The notes under the pieces are model-generated. The model made no database searches. It saw nothing but the letters and a program-made list of their open reading frames with translations, and was not told the DNA's origin. DNA of 35,198 bases, taken from CAISDA01 sp050258555. GTDB taxonomy: Bacteria > Bacteroidota > Ignavibacteria > UBA10030 > UBA8401. Location of the stretch: assembly GCA_050258555.1 (NCBI GenBank), contig JBLMZA010000055.1:1-35198 (forward strand), written 5' to 3'. How positions within the stretch are numbered: position 1 is the first letter of the stretch; every line of letters begins with the position of its first letter. Made by a program: the position numbers and the translations under genes. Shown here in pieces: positions 9,504-17,656 of this stretch.

Positions 9504-10550
9504 TCATTTCTTCGAGAAGATGATCGTTTTCAGACGGTCGCCGTCCCTGACTACCGCCGTGGTCAATCCGGCGGCCTTCTTCAGGATCTCGGCGGCCGTC
9601 CAGACGGATTCGTTGGTGAAGTGCACCCGGATGCGGCGGGCGCCATAGGATGCATCGGCCAGTTCGAACTTCACGCCGTAGGCACGTTCCATCTCGCGGA
9701 AGACTTCCGAAAGCGGCGCATCATCGAACACGTAGAGATTCTCCTTCCATCCCGAGACGCGCTTCGGGTCGAATGAACGGACGCCCGTGCCGCCGTTGTC
9801 CTTATTGTAAACGAACTGCTGCAGCGGAGCAAGGATCACCCCCTTGTGCCTGCTGCCGGTCTCGGATGGCGCAACCTGGACGCTTCCTTCTTCAAGCGAC
9901 ACGGTGAGGGTGCTCTCGGAAGCGAATGCGCGGACGGTGAACTTCGTGCCGAGGTCGGTTGCGGCGATGCTGCCGGCATGGATGATGAAGGGATGCGCCG
10001 CGTCGTGACGGATATCGAAATACGCCTCGCCCTCGAGGAAGACCATGCGCGGCGTCCGATCGAACTTCGCCGGGTATGTGAGCCGGCTTCCGCCATTGAG
10101 CGTGATCGATGAACCGTCGGGAAGCACGACCACGGCTTTTTGTCCCATCTGCGCCTTCTTCTCGCTCCAGATGACCGGTTCGGCCTGCCGGCCCGTGTCG
10201 ATCTTCAAGAGACGCAGTCCGGCCAGTATCAGTATGCAGACGATCGCGGCGGCGATGCCAAACTGCATCGCACGATAGTTGGGCGCGGGGAAACGCCTTC
10301 GGTTCGGTCCCCAGCGGAATGCGGGCTCATGGTGCCGGAGCTTTTCGGCCAGACGGTCGAGCCCGCGCTCCGAGTCGAACTTCTTCTTCCGCGCCGCCCT
10401 TCCGGCATCGAGCCACACGGTGTTGACCTTCCGGAAGAGCTGCGCATACTGCGGCTCCTTCACGAGCGAATCGATGAGTTCCATTTCCTCGGATGTCGCC
10501 ACGCCCGCCACATAGCGCGATGCCAGTTCGATGAATGCTTCTTCAGTCAT
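9504..10550 (-). CDS. FecR-family anti-sigma factor / signal transducer
   Basis: The start was placed at the internal Met (MTEEAFIELASRYVAG), giving 348 residues, because AGGA lies 9 nt upstream and the family begins with this short cytoplasmic helical segment. The longer frame to 10595 has no such signal. One transmembrane helix (about 96-115) separates a cytoplasmic N-terminal sigma-binding part (about 1-80) from the periplasmic FecR domain (about 120-230). The C-terminal DUF4974-like domain (about 278-345) is typical of Bacteroidota FecR proteins and is likely the receptor-STN contact. Its stop lies one base from the receptor start, implying co-translation. It is expected to hold the upstream-encoded ECF sigma factor until the receptor signals. 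Confidence 0.88.
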   Translation of the reverse strand: MTEEAFIELASRYVAGVATSEEMELIDSLVKEPQYAQLFRKVNTVWLDAGRAARKKKFDSERGLDRLAEKLRHHEPAFRWGPNRRRFPAPNYRAMQFGIAAAIVCILILAGLRLLKIDTGRQAEPVIWSEKKAQMGQKAVVVLPDGSSITLNGGSRLTYPAKFDRTPRMVFLEGEAYFDIRHDAAHPFIIHAGSIAATDLGTKFTVRAFASESTLTVSLEEGSVQVAPSETGSRHKGVILAPLQQFVYNKDNGGTGVRSFDPKRVSGWKENLYVFDDAPLSEVFREMERAYGVKFELADASYGARRIRVHFTNESVWTAAEILKKAAGLTTAVVRDGDRLKTIIFSKK

Positions 10551-10652
10551 TGGATGATGTCCTGTATCGGTGTGCTGACAGCTGTACCTTCTCATCTTCT
10601 ACGACACGGAATCGGGGAACGATCTGCTATTGCCGGAAGAAAAAATGTCCGG

Positions 10653-11225
10653 TCAGAATAAGCGGCTGGAGTACTGCGAGAGGAATTTCACGGCTTCGAC
10701 CATCTGGTTCTGCACCGTGGAGACGGAGATGGAAAGCGAGTCGGCGATCTCCTGATAGCTCAGGCCGTCGAGTCGGCTCATGCGGAAGATGAGGCGGCGG
10801 CGCGGCGGCATTCTTTCCAGAAGCGCGTTGATGCCGGACTGGAGATCGTGAAAGGAAAGCAGCCGGTCGGCGTCGTAGTCCGGATCGGCCGGGAAGCCCG
10901 CATCCTCCTCGATCGATTCGGCCGGCACGCCGGGAGAGCGCAGGGCATTGAGCGACTGATTGCGCACGGCACCGAACAGGTAGGGCCGCACGCCCGTGCG
11001 GATTTCGAGTTCGGCGCGCCGAAGCCACAGCGCCGCAAAGACATCCGCGACCGCCTCTTCGGCGCTTTCATCGGAGCGCGTGATCGATGCCGAGTACAGA
11101 CAGAGCTGCTCGTAATAGCGCTCGAAGAGTGTTTTGAGCGCCGCACGGTCGTCACGCGTTTTGATGCGCCGGAGGAGTTCTTCATCCGAAGCGCCGTTGC
11201 TTCGATGCAATGAAATCGGCTCCAT
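10653..11225 (-). CDS. ECF sigma factor of the FecI type
   Basis: The start at 11225 gives 190 residues (MEPISLHRSNGASDEELL). The frame stays open to 11327, but that start would place the N-terminus across the tRNA-Glu terminator (11281-11316) and the predicted promoter (11233-11262), so the shorter form is preferred. Region sigma-2 lies at about 28-95 (ALKTLFERYYEQLCLYS, ADVFAALW), and region sigma-4 at about 125-185 carries a helix-turn-helix (LDGLSYQEIADSLSISVSTVQNQ). It should direct RNA polymerase to its own target promoters once released by the FecR protein encoded 102 nt downstream. Autoregulation is possible but unproven. Confidence 0.9.
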   Translation of the reverse strand: MEPISLHRSNGASDEELLRRIKTRDDRAALKTLFERYYEQLCLYSASITRSDESAEEAVADVFAALWLRRAELEIRTGVRPYLFGAVRNQSLNALRSPGVPAESIEEDAGFPADPDYDADRLLSFHDLQSGINALLERMPPRRRLIFRMSRLDGLSYQEIADSLSISVSTVQNQMVEAVKFLSQYSSRLF

Positions 11226-11232
11226 AGGGTGC

Positions 11233-11262
11233 AGTATACAGAAGTCCCGTGAAAAATGCCAA
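11233..11262 (-). promoter_or_regulatory. Predicted sigma70-like promoter of the ECF-FecR-receptor operon
   Basis: On the minus strand TTGGCA is followed by an 18-nt spacer and TATACT. Only 7 nt separate the -10 box from the ATG at 11225. If transcription starts at the normal distance, the mRNA begins at or within a base or two of the start codon, i.e. leaderless. Confidence 0.5.
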
Positions 11263-11280
11263 TGGAAGGCCGCGTGCCAT

Positions 11281-11316
11281 AAAAAAAAGCCCGGCATGTT
11301 TTTTCCATGCCGGGCT
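11281..11316 (-). terminator. Rho-independent terminator of tRNA-Glu
   Basis: On the minus strand an 11-bp perfect stem (AGCCCGGCATG with CATGCCGGGCT) encloses a 7-nt loop and is followed by a run of eight or more T. It lies 14 nt after the 3' end of the tRNA and ahead of the sigma-factor promoter, so it separates the two transcripts. Confidence 0.9.
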
Positions 11317-11329
11317 CCTTTGCGCATCG

Positions 11330-11401
11330 TAGCGTGTACGGGAATCGAACCCGTGTTTAAGCCTTGAGAGGGCTCCGTCCTAGCCGCTAGACGAACACGC
11401 C
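11330..11401 (-). tRNA. tRNA-Glu (anticodon CUC)
   Basis: The minus strand folds into a cloverleaf. The acceptor GGCGTGT pairs with ACACGCT (7 bp, the first a G-U). The D-arm begins GTCTAGCGGCTAGGA, like other Glu tRNAs. The anticodon stem GAGCC/GGCTT holds loop CTCTCAA with anticodon CTC. The T-arm ACGGG-TTCGATT-CCCGT is perfect. The discriminator is A, and CCA is not encoded. It reads GAG codons. Confidence 0.93.
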
Positions 11402-11421
11402 GCTATGTTTAACGATATACA

Positions 11422-11450
11422 AAGATACGGAATTTGGATGCGGAATGCAA
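11422..11450 (-). promoter_or_regulatory. Predicted sigma70-like promoter of tRNA-Glu
   Basis: On the minus strand TTGCAT, a 17-nt spacer and TATCTT end 20 nt before the first base of the mature tRNA. With the downstream terminator this makes a self-contained tRNA transcription unit. Confidence 0.5.
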
Positions 11451-11496
11451 GACGTATCGGCGCGTCCGTAAATCTTTTCCCCGTGTCATTCTGTCA

Positions 11497-11525
11497 TTGA
11501 TTTTCGCGCGTATTTCCCTTATATT
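11497..11525 (+). promoter_or_regulatory. Predicted sigma70-like promoter for the PpiD/SurA-like gene
   Basis: TTGATT, a 17-nt spacer and TATATT lie 70 nt before the ATG at 11596. The 11402-11596 gap holds this element and the divergent tRNA promoter; I see no small gene in it. Confidence 0.45.
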
Positions 11526-11595
11526 TTTTTACTTATGACTATTCCAGTTCATTAATCACTATCACGTTCATTGCAGTTAGGAGCGCTATTTCAGT

Positions 11596-13680
11596 ATGGC
11601 TATTATGACGAAAATGCGAGACAGCATGCCTGCCATCTTAATTGGTCTCGTTGTTGTCTTCTTGATCACCATTGTTTTCGAATGGGGAATGGATTATGTC
11701 GGCATCCGTTCAAAGCAGCACGATACAATCGGCGTCATCGATGGAAAGAAAATTTCGAACACGGAATTCTCGGAGCTCGTTAAGCGTCAGGCCGATCAGC
11801 AGAAAATGCAGACACGGCAGGAGCCGGATGAAAACGCCTACCGCATGATCCGCGAACAGGTGTGGAACAGCCTCGTGACGCAGACGCTCGTCGAGCAGGA
11901 AAGCGAACGCGCCGGCATCAAAGTGAGCGACCAGGAGATCGTGGACTGGGTGCGCGGCGAGAATCCGCCCGAATTCCTTGCGGCGCAGTTCCGCGATTCA
12001 ACGGGACGCTTCAACCGCGCGGCGTATGAAAACGCGCTGGCCGATCCCCGCAACAAGGACATCTGGGTGCAGGTCGAAGACGCGCTGAAGCAGCAGCGTC
12101 TGGCCGAGAAGATGCAGAGCGTCGTGCTCTCGACCGTGCGCGCCACGCCGGGCGAAGTCGAGCAGCGCTTCATGGACCAGAACCTGAAGGTGAGCGCCGA
12201 GTACGCCTTCTTCGATCCGAACACGTTCGTTCCCGATGCGGAAGTGAAAGTGACCGATGACGATCTGAAGAAGTATTACAACGATCATCAGGCTGAATTC
12301 AAAAATCCCGCGCTGCGCAAGCTGAAGTACGTCTTCTTCAACGACCAGCCCTCCTCCTCCGATTCGTCGGATGTGATGAACGAGGTGAACAGCGTGGTGC
12401 AGCAGGCGAAGACCGGAACGGATTTCACGGAACTGCAGAAGAAATATTCCGAAGGCCAGACAGAGCCCGCCGTCGTGCGCCATGGCGAAACGACGCCCGC
12501 CAAAGAGAAGGCCATCTTTGCGGCGAAAGTCGGCGATATTATCGGACCGATCAACGATGTGGACGGCATCCATCTGATGAAGGTGGTCGAAGAAAAGCCG
12601 GGCGAAGTGTCGGTGAAAGCCCGCCACATCCTGCTTGACGGTTCGAAGGAAGCCGCCTCGATGACGCTTGCCAAGGAACTTGTGGCGCGCGCAAAGAAGG
12701 GCGAGGATTTCGCGGCCCTTGCCCGCCAGTATTCCACCGAACCCGGCGCAGCCGGATCGGGGGGCGATCTGGGATGGTTCGGCAAGGGACGCATGGTGAA
12801 GGAATTCGAAGATGCGGCGCTCAAGGGCAAGCCGGGCGATGTGATCGGTCCGGTGAAGACGCAGTTCGGCATCCATGTGATCAAGATCGAAGGACGTGAA
12901 TCGCGCGAGCTGAAAGTCGCCGATATTCTCATGACCGTGAAAGCCAGCGGCCAGACGCGCGATGCGGCATTCCAGCGCGCGCAGGATTTCGCCTATGTCG
13001 CCAAAGACGGCAAGTTTGAAAAGGACGCCGAAAGCTTCAGCCTCAAGGTCCAGGAGACGCCCGAGTTCCAGAAGGGCACCATCGTTCCCGGCCTCGGCTA
13101 CTTTGAAGCGCTCAACAAGTTCGCGTTCAAGGGCGACTTGGGCGACGTGAGCGAAGTGTTCAATGTGAGCGGCGGCTACGTCGTCGCGACGATCTCCGAG
13201 GTGAAGAAGGAAGGCGTCCGTCCCTTCGACGAAGTGAAACAAAACCTCCAGCCCCGCGTGTTGTACAAGATGAAGGTGGCGAAGCTGAAGGAGCTGGCGG
13301 GCCAGAAGCGCAGCGCGGTGGGCGACAACGGCGATCTTCGCACGCTTGCCTCCGGCGATCCGCGCATCAAAGTCGACACGACCGGCTCGTTCGCCTACGG
13401 CGGCGGCATCCCCGGCATCGGCCGCGATTTCGCATTTGCCGGCGCGGCAAAGTCGCTTGAAATCGGAAAAGTTTCGCAGCCGATCGAAGGCGCCCGCGGC
13501 GTGTATCTGGTCAAAGTTCTGTCGCGTCCCGGCATCGATAAGGCCGCGCTCGATGCGCAGCGCGCCGTGATCGCCGCACAGATCCAGCAGGAAAAGAAGC
13601 AGCGCGCCGTCACCGCATGGCTTGAAAAAGCGAAGGAGAAGGCGAAGATCGAGGACAACCGCGATCAGTTCTACCGGTAA
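11596..13680 (+). CDS. PpiD/SurA-like membrane-anchored peptidyl-prolyl isomerase
   Basis: The 694-residue protein has one N-terminal transmembrane helix (about 12-32) and a SurA-N-like chaperone region (about 40-230, containing VIDGKKISNTEFSELV). Two tandem parvulin domains follow, at about 240-335 and 340-435. The second is the better conserved, with VKARHILLDG and GSGGDLGWFGKG. A third, degenerate unit may lie at about 440-560. This is the PpiD architecture: a periplasmic foldase anchored in the inner membrane that assists outer-membrane and secreted proteins as they leave the Sec channel. A full-length member is near 620-710 residues, so this one is complete. The following outer-membrane barrel gene is a plausible client. 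No cut site is seen after the helix, so the anchor probably stays. Confidence 0.87.
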   Translation: MAIMTKMRDSMPAILIGLVVVFLITIVFEWGMDYVGIRSKQHDTIGVIDGKKISNTEFSELVKRQADQQKMQTRQEPDENAYRMIREQVWNSLVTQTLVEQESERAGIKVSDQEIVDWVRGENPPEFLAAQFRDSTGRFNRAAYENALADPRNKDIWVQVEDALKQQRLAEKMQSVVLSTVRATPGEVEQRFMDQNLKVSAEYAFFDPNTFVPDAEVKVTDDDLKKYYNDHQAEFKNPALRKLKYVFFNDQPSSSDSSDVMNEVNSVVQQAKTGTDFTELQKKYSEGQTEPAVVRHGETTPAKEKAIFAAKVGDIIGPINDVDGIHLMKVVEEKPGEVSVKARHILLDGSKEAASMTLAKELVARAKKGEDFAALARQYSTEPGAAGSGGDLGWFGKGRMVKEFEDAALKGKPGDVIGPVKTQFGIHVIKIEGRESRELKVADILMTVKASGQTRDAAFQRAQDFAYVAKDGKFEKDAESFSLKVQETPEFQKGTIVPGLGYFEALNKFAFKGDLGDVSEVFNVSGGYVVATISEVKKEGVRPFDEVKQNLQPRVLYKMKVAKLKELAGQKRSAVGDNGDLRTLASGDPRIKVDTTGSFAYGGGIPGIGRDFAFAGAAKSLEIGKVSQPIEGARGVYLVKVLSRPGIDKAALDAQRAVIAAQIQQEKKQRAVTAWLEKAKEKAKIEDNRDQFYR

Positions 13681-13743
13681 GAGACCGCGCTTCACTCCCT
13701 GCTTCCACACAGACGCAGAGGCCATTTTTAACGGAGGCACTCC

Positions 13744-14448
13744 GTGCTTCGAAGATTCATCCTCATAAGCATGATATCGGCATGTGCCGCGCTTGCGGCA
13801 CATGCCGATAACTCCGTCCTGATCCTCGCCAAGGCCTCGTTCACCACCAACACGCGCATTTTCTATAATACGAATATCCCCTCCCCGTTTGCCGACATGA
13901 CCAATGTGTCGTCCAATTTCGGCTACGGCGCGGAAATCCGCGTCTGCACGCCCTGGGAGCGCTGGTTCGTCGGCCTGGCCATCGAGCGCATCAAAGGCAG
14001 CCGCGAGGATCCCATGCTCTACAACAGCCCATTTGGCCAGATGCTCGTCAACCGCACGGACGGCTACGAGCTCATGCCGATTGAAGTCAGCGGCTATTAC
14101 TCCGTTCCCATCAGCTCGAACACGTTCGTCTTTTATCTGGGAGGCGGCATCGGTTATTATTCCGGCAAACGGAACTATTCGCTGGCCGGCATCCAGTCCC
14201 GATCGACCGGGACGAACAGCACGCTCGGCATCCATGTCTCGACGGGCCTGCGCTGGATGATCACGCCATGGCTCGGCATCGACGGACATCTGCGCTTCAG
14301 GGATCCGCAGATCAGCGCCGTCAACGTCTTCGACCAACCATGGGTGGTGATCGACCGGGTGCGCGTGCCCCTTTCCCAGGAGCCTTCGCATACCCAGATC
14401 AATCTCAACGGAATTAATTATTCGGCGGGACTTGCGATTGTTTTCTAA
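13744..14448 (+). CDS. Outer-membrane beta-barrel protein, function unknown
   Basis: The start codon is GTG: GGAGG lies 6 nt upstream, an unusually good ribosome site, and the frame then encodes a signal peptide (about 1-21, ending AAHA). The mature part alternates polar and hydrophobic residues and is rich in Tyr and Gly (VFYLGGGIGYYSGKRNYS). It ends in a terminal Phe (SAGLAIVF), the usual BAM recognition end. At 234 residues it is the size of an 8- to 10-stranded barrel such as OmpW or OmpA-like porins, but I recognise no specific family. It follows the PpiD-like foldase gene by 63 nt and a terminator follows it at 14486-14523, so the two probably share a transcript. Confidence 0.7.
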   Translation: MLRRFILISMISACAALAAHADNSVLILAKASFTTNTRIFYNTNIPSPFADMTNVSSNFGYGAEIRVCTPWERWFVGLAIERIKGSREDPMLYNSPFGQMLVNRTDGYELMPIEVSGYYSVPISSNTFVFYLGGGIGYYSGKRNYSLAGIQSRSTGTNSTLGIHVSTGLRWMITPWLGIDGHLRFRDPQISAVNVFDQPWVVIDRVRVPLSQEPSHTQINLNGINYSAGLAIVF

Positions 14449-14485
14449 ATTTCATTTTTTATAGTGTCGATCAGGTGACGCATCG

Positions 14486-14523
14486 ATCCCGCGCGTTTTT
14501 TCTGCAGCGGGATTTATTTTTTT
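14486..14523 (+). terminator. Rho-independent terminator after the outer-membrane barrel gene
   Basis: A 7-bp perfect stem (ATCCCGC with GCGGGAT) with a 14-nt loop is followed by a T-rich run. It lies 37 nt after the barrel gene stop and before aroK. Confidence 0.65.
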
Positions 14524-14559
14524 ATAGAGAGCGGGGATCACTCATCGCCCCGCCGGAAT

Positions 14560-15141
14560 ATGAACGGAAAGCGTGTGAAAAAACAGCCGCCGAGCGCCAA
14601 AAAGATCATCTTTCTTGTCGGATTCATGGGAAGCGGAAAAAGCACTATCGGCCCCATCCTCGCCAACACCATCGGTTACAACTTCATTGATCTCGATATC
14701 GCCATCGAGCTGCGGGAAGCGAAAAAGATCAATGAGATCTTTTCGGAAAAAGGCGAGCCCTATTTCCGCTCGATCGAGCGGCAGCTCCTGGAAGAGATCG
14801 CCGCCTCGGCCAGCAAGACGATCATTTCGCTTGGCGGCGGCACCCTGGCCAGCGAAGAAACGCTGCAGTACGTGAAGTCGACCGGCATCGTCGTCTATCT
14901 GAAAGTGAACGAGGACCAGATCTACAAGCGCCTGCACGCCAAAGGCGACCGGCCGATGCTTCGCGATGAAAGCGGGACGCTGCTCAACGGCGAACCTCTC
15001 ATGGCCAAGATCCGCGCCCTGCTCGACCGGCGCACGCCCTTTTATGAGCGCGCCGACATCATCATGCACACGGACGATAAGAAGATCGGAATGACGATCG
15101 ATGAACTCACAAAACAGCTCCGCGGCCTCATTGAAAACTGA
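14560..15141 (+). CDS. aroK: Shikimate kinase
   Basis: It phosphorylates shikimate at the 3-hydroxyl using ATP, the fifth step of the chorismate pathway. The 193-residue product shows the Walker A loop GFMGSGKS (residues 21-28), the shikimate-binding FIDLDIAIE segment, the GGGT loop (SLGGGTLAS) and the lid arginines in GDRPMLRD. The first dozen residues are a lysine-rich extension ahead of the core; the length is otherwise normal. GGA lies a few bases before the ATG. The 3' end overlaps the aroB frame by 41 nt, so the two shikimate enzymes are probably co-translated, an arrangement common in many bacteria. Confidence 0.95.
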   Translation: MNGKRVKKQPPSAKKIIFLVGFMGSGKSTIGPILANTIGYNFIDLDIAIELREAKKINEIFSEKGEPYFRSIERQLLEEIAASASKTIISLGGGTLASEETLQYVKSTGIVVYLKVNEDQIYKRLHAKGDRPMLRDESGTLLNGEPLMAKIRALLDRRTPFYERADIIMHTDDKKIGMTIDELTKQLRGLIEN

Positions 15142-16243
15142 CACGGTCGAAACGATCCTTGTCGATCTCGGCGAGAGAAGCTATCCGATCACGATCGGCA
15201 CCGGCCTGCTTGGGAGCTTTGCCGAGGTCTATGCCCGGCACCGGCTTCCTTCGAGCGCCGTCGTCATCTCGGATCGGAATGCCGCCCCGCTCTATGCATC
15301 GCCCATCGTGCGCGGACTCCGAAAGGCGGGATACCGCGTCCACTCCATCACCATTCCTGCGGGAGAGGGCGAAAAATCCCTGAAGCGCGCCGAGGCGATC
15401 TATGCCGAGCTCCTCACGCAGCGCATCGAGCGCTCGGCAACGATCATCGCCGTGGGCGGAGGCGTGGTCGGTGACTTGTCGGGATTCATCGCCGCAACAT
15501 ACCAGCGCGGCGTGCATTTCGTGCAGGTGCCCACAACGCTCCTGGCCCAGGTGGACAGCTCGGTCGGCGGGAAGGTGGCGATCAACCACCGGCTCGGGAA
15601 AAACATGATCGGCGCATTCTATCAGCCCGATTTCGTCATGGCCGACGTGGAAACGCTCACGACGCTGCCGAAGCGCGAAATCGTCTGCGGTCTGGGAGAA
15701 GTGATCAAATACGGCGTCATTATGAATGCGCCCTTCTACGCCGATGTCATCGCCCGGTGCGCGGACATTCTCGAGTGCCGCCGCGACGTGATGACGCGCG
15801 TGGTGGCCGAATGCTGCCGCATGAAAGCCGAGGTCGTCGCCGCAGACGAACGCGAACAAGGGCGCCGCGCCATCCTCAACTTCGGACATACGATCGGCCA
15901 CGCGCTGGAGAAAGCCGGCCGTTACCGGAGACTCAAGCACGGCGAAGGCGTGCTCTTCGGCATGCTCGCCGAGGCCTGGGCGGCCGTCGCGCTTGGGCTG
16001 CTGCCGCAGGCGGAGTTCGATGCGTTCGAACAGGATATTGCGCGCATTCCCCTGCCCTCGCTCAAAAAATTCCCCTTCGACTTTGCTTCGCTCTATGCGA
16101 CGATGCGCATCGACAAGAAGGCGAAGGACGGACAGGTTCGCCTCGTGCTGCCTGATGCGATCGGACACGTGCGGCTTCCCGAAGCGGTGGAACAACGCGT
16201 GCTCAAGAATGCCCTGCAATTTCTGAAGAATCGGGCGCGCTGA
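15101..16243 (+). CDS. aroB: 3-dehydroquinate synthase
   Basis: It converts DAHP to 3-dehydroquinate, the second shikimate-pathway step, using NAD and a divalent metal. The NAD-binding GGGVVGDLSGF loop is at about 119-129, with VPTTLLAQVDSSVGGK just after it. The metal ligands appear as Glu200 (GLGEVIKYG), His263 or His267 (FGHTIGH) and His280 (LKHGEG). The product is 380 residues, slightly longer than the usual 350-365 because of the N-terminal extension. The ATG at 15101 lies inside aroK. An in-frame TTG at 15131, next to the aroK stop, is an alternative start and would give a more typical N-terminus. A strong hairpin encloses the stop codon. Confidence 0.95.
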   Translation: MNSQNSSAASLKTDTVETILVDLGERSYPITIGTGLLGSFAEVYARHRLPSSAVVISDRNAAPLYASPIVRGLRKAGYRVHSITIPAGEGEKSLKRAEAIYAELLTQRIERSATIIAVGGGVVGDLSGFIAATYQRGVHFVQVPTTLLAQVDSSVGGKVAINHRLGKNMIGAFYQPDFVMADVETLTTLPKREIVCGLGEVIKYGVIMNAPFYADVIARCADILECRRDVMTRVVAECCRMKAEVVAADEREQGRRAILNFGHTIGHALEKAGRYRRLKHGEGVLFGMLAEAWAAVALGLLPQAEFDAFEQDIARIPLPSLKKFPFDFASLYATMRIDKKAKDGQVRLVLPDAIGHVRLPEAVEQRVLKNALQFLKNRAR

Positions 16244-16258
16244 GTTTGCGCCCGATTC
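16228..16258 (+). terminator. Strong hairpin across the aroB stop codon, no T-run
   Basis: An 11-bp perfect stem (GAATCGGGCGC with GCGCCCGATTC) has a 9-nt loop that contains the aroB TGA. It is not followed by a T-run, so it may be a processing or mRNA-stabilising hairpin rather than a classical terminator. Confidence 0.55.
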
Positions 16259-16307
16259 CCCTGCACACGACAGGCGCGTCTATCCCGTGAAATTCACTTC
16301 CTTTCTC

Positions 16308-16336
16308 TTGCTTCCGACCGAATAGTTTGCAATATT
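16308..16336 (+). promoter_or_regulatory. Possible promoter of the export operon
   Basis: TTGCTT, a 17-nt spacer and AATATT with a preceding TG (extended -10 style) lie 36 nt before the ATG of the membrane-fusion protein. The -10 match is weak. Confidence 0.3.
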
Positions 16337-16372
16337 CTCTCCCGCACTCTCTTCCTATGACAAAGGACTCTC

Positions 16373-17656
16373 ATGAAAATTCTGATCCCTGATCTCCAGC
16401 GCTTCCGGCAGAAGAAGTTCATCATTCCAGGCCTGGGCGGCATCATGCTGCTGGCCGTGATGATCATCTATGCGGTGCCCGATGCCTCCTCCATCGCCTC
16501 CACAGTCGCAAAAAAAGGCGACTTCATCGTGAGCATCAGCGTGAGCGGAGAGATCCGCGCCGCCAATTCGGTGACGCTCACCACGCCGCGCACGCGCGTG
16601 GGGCAGCTGCAGATCGTGTATCTGGTGCCCGAAGGCTCGACGATCAAGGAAGGCGACACGGTGGTGCGCTTTGCGACGACCGATGTCGACAAGCAGATTT
16701 CCGACAAGGAAAACGAACTGAGCATCGCGCGCTCGGATTATGAAAAGATGCTCGCCGACCAGGCCTACCGCAATTCGGACCAGGACGCCTCGCTCACCAA
16801 TGCGGAGCTCACATACGAGCAGGCCAAGCTTCAGGTCGAGAAGATGAAGTTCGAATCGGACGTGGCACGCAAGGAAGCCGACATCAGCCTGACGAAGAGC
16901 CGTCTGGCCATGGAACAGACGAAGAAGAAGATCGCCACGCAGGTGATCGTCGACAAGTCGGAAAAGAGCAAGTTCGTTCTGCGCATCAATCAGATCGAAT
17001 CGGATATCGCGCGCGCGAAGGCGGAAAAGGAGCTCTACACGATGAAGGCGCCGATTCCCGGACTCGTCGTCTATGAGATCAACTGGAACACCGGACGCAA
17101 GATCTCGGTGGGCAACACGCCGTGGCCCGGAATGGCCTTGGTGAGCCTTCCCGATCTGTCGAAGATGCAGGTGGTCACGAACATCAACGAAGTGGATATC
17201 AGCAAGGTCAGAAAAGGACAGAAGGTGAAGATCGCGCTCGATGCCTTCCCCGACAAGCAGTTTGCGGGCATGGTCGAAGAGGTGGGAACGATCGGACAGC
17301 AGAAGACGCAGGGTTCGACACTCAAGACATTCGAAGTCGTCATCGGCATCCAAGGCACCGATCCGATCCTGAAGCCGGGCATGACCACCGGCAATGAAAT
17401 CATCATCGAGACCATTCCCAACGCCCTTTCCATCCCGATCGAGTCGGTGTTCGAGAAGGACGGGCATACGGTCGTCTATTCGATGAACGGCATGCGCCCC
17501 CAGATGCAGCAGGTCACAGTCGGCGTCAAAAACAGCAACAATGTGATCATCAAGGACGGCATCCGCGAAGGCGACAAAGTGGCGCTGCGCGATCCGACGC
17601 TGAAGGACACGAAGGCCGAGAAGCCTGCAGCCGGGCAGAAAGCGAAGAAGCCGTGA
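16373..17656 (+). CDS. Periplasmic adaptor (membrane-fusion protein) of a MacAB/TolC-type exporter
   Basis: The 427-residue protein has an inner-membrane helix at about 16-36. Next is the first half of a barrel-sandwich (lipoyl-like) domain at about 55-105 (VPEGSTIKEGDTVVRF). A long alpha-hairpin coiled coil spans about 105-222, and the second lipoyl half follows with KAPIPGLVVYE. A beta-barrel domain (about 265-345) and a membrane-proximal domain complete it. This is the HlyD/MacA adaptor order, bridging an inner-membrane pump and a TolC-like channel. AAAGGA lies 6 nt before the ATG. The stop overlaps the permease start by 4 nt (GTGA), indicating translational coupling. The cargo is unknown. 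Confidence 0.88.
   Translation: MKILIPDLQRFRQKKFIIPGLGGIMLLAVMIIYAVPDASSIASTVAKKGDFIVSISVSGEIRAANSVTLTTPRTRVGQLQIVYLVPEGSTIKEGDTVVRFATTDVDKQISDKENELSIARSDYEKMLADQAYRNSDQDASLTNAELTYEQAKLQVEKMKFESDVARKEADISLTKSRLAMEQTKKKIATQVIVDKSEKSKFVLRINQIESDIARAKAEKELYTMKAPIPGLVVYEINWNTGRKISVGNTPWPGMALVSLPDLSKMQVVTNINEVDISKVRKGQKVKIALDAFPDKQFAGMVEEVGTIGQQKTQGSTLKTFEVVIGIQGTDPILKPGMTTGNEIIIETIPNALSIPIESVFEKDGHTVVYSMNGMRPQMQQVTVGVKNSNNVIIKDGIREGDKVALRDPTLKDTKAEKPAAGQKAKKP

Noticed and set aside
10551..10595. Longer N-terminus for the FecR protein (start at 10595)
   Set aside because: The extra 15 residues (His/Cys rich) are not like FecR, and AGGA precedes the internal ATG at 10550.
11226..11327. Longer N-terminus for the ECF sigma factor (start at 11327)
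   Set aside because: It would cross the tRNA-Glu terminator and the promoter at 11233-11262; the extra residues look unlike a sigma factor.
11998..14391. A 797-codon minus-strand open frame across the PpiD-like and barrel genes
   Set aside because: The plus-strand frames have clear domains, a membrane helix and a signal peptide. The minus frame is His- and Asp-rich with no recognisable motif, as expected for the antisense of GC-rich coding DNA.
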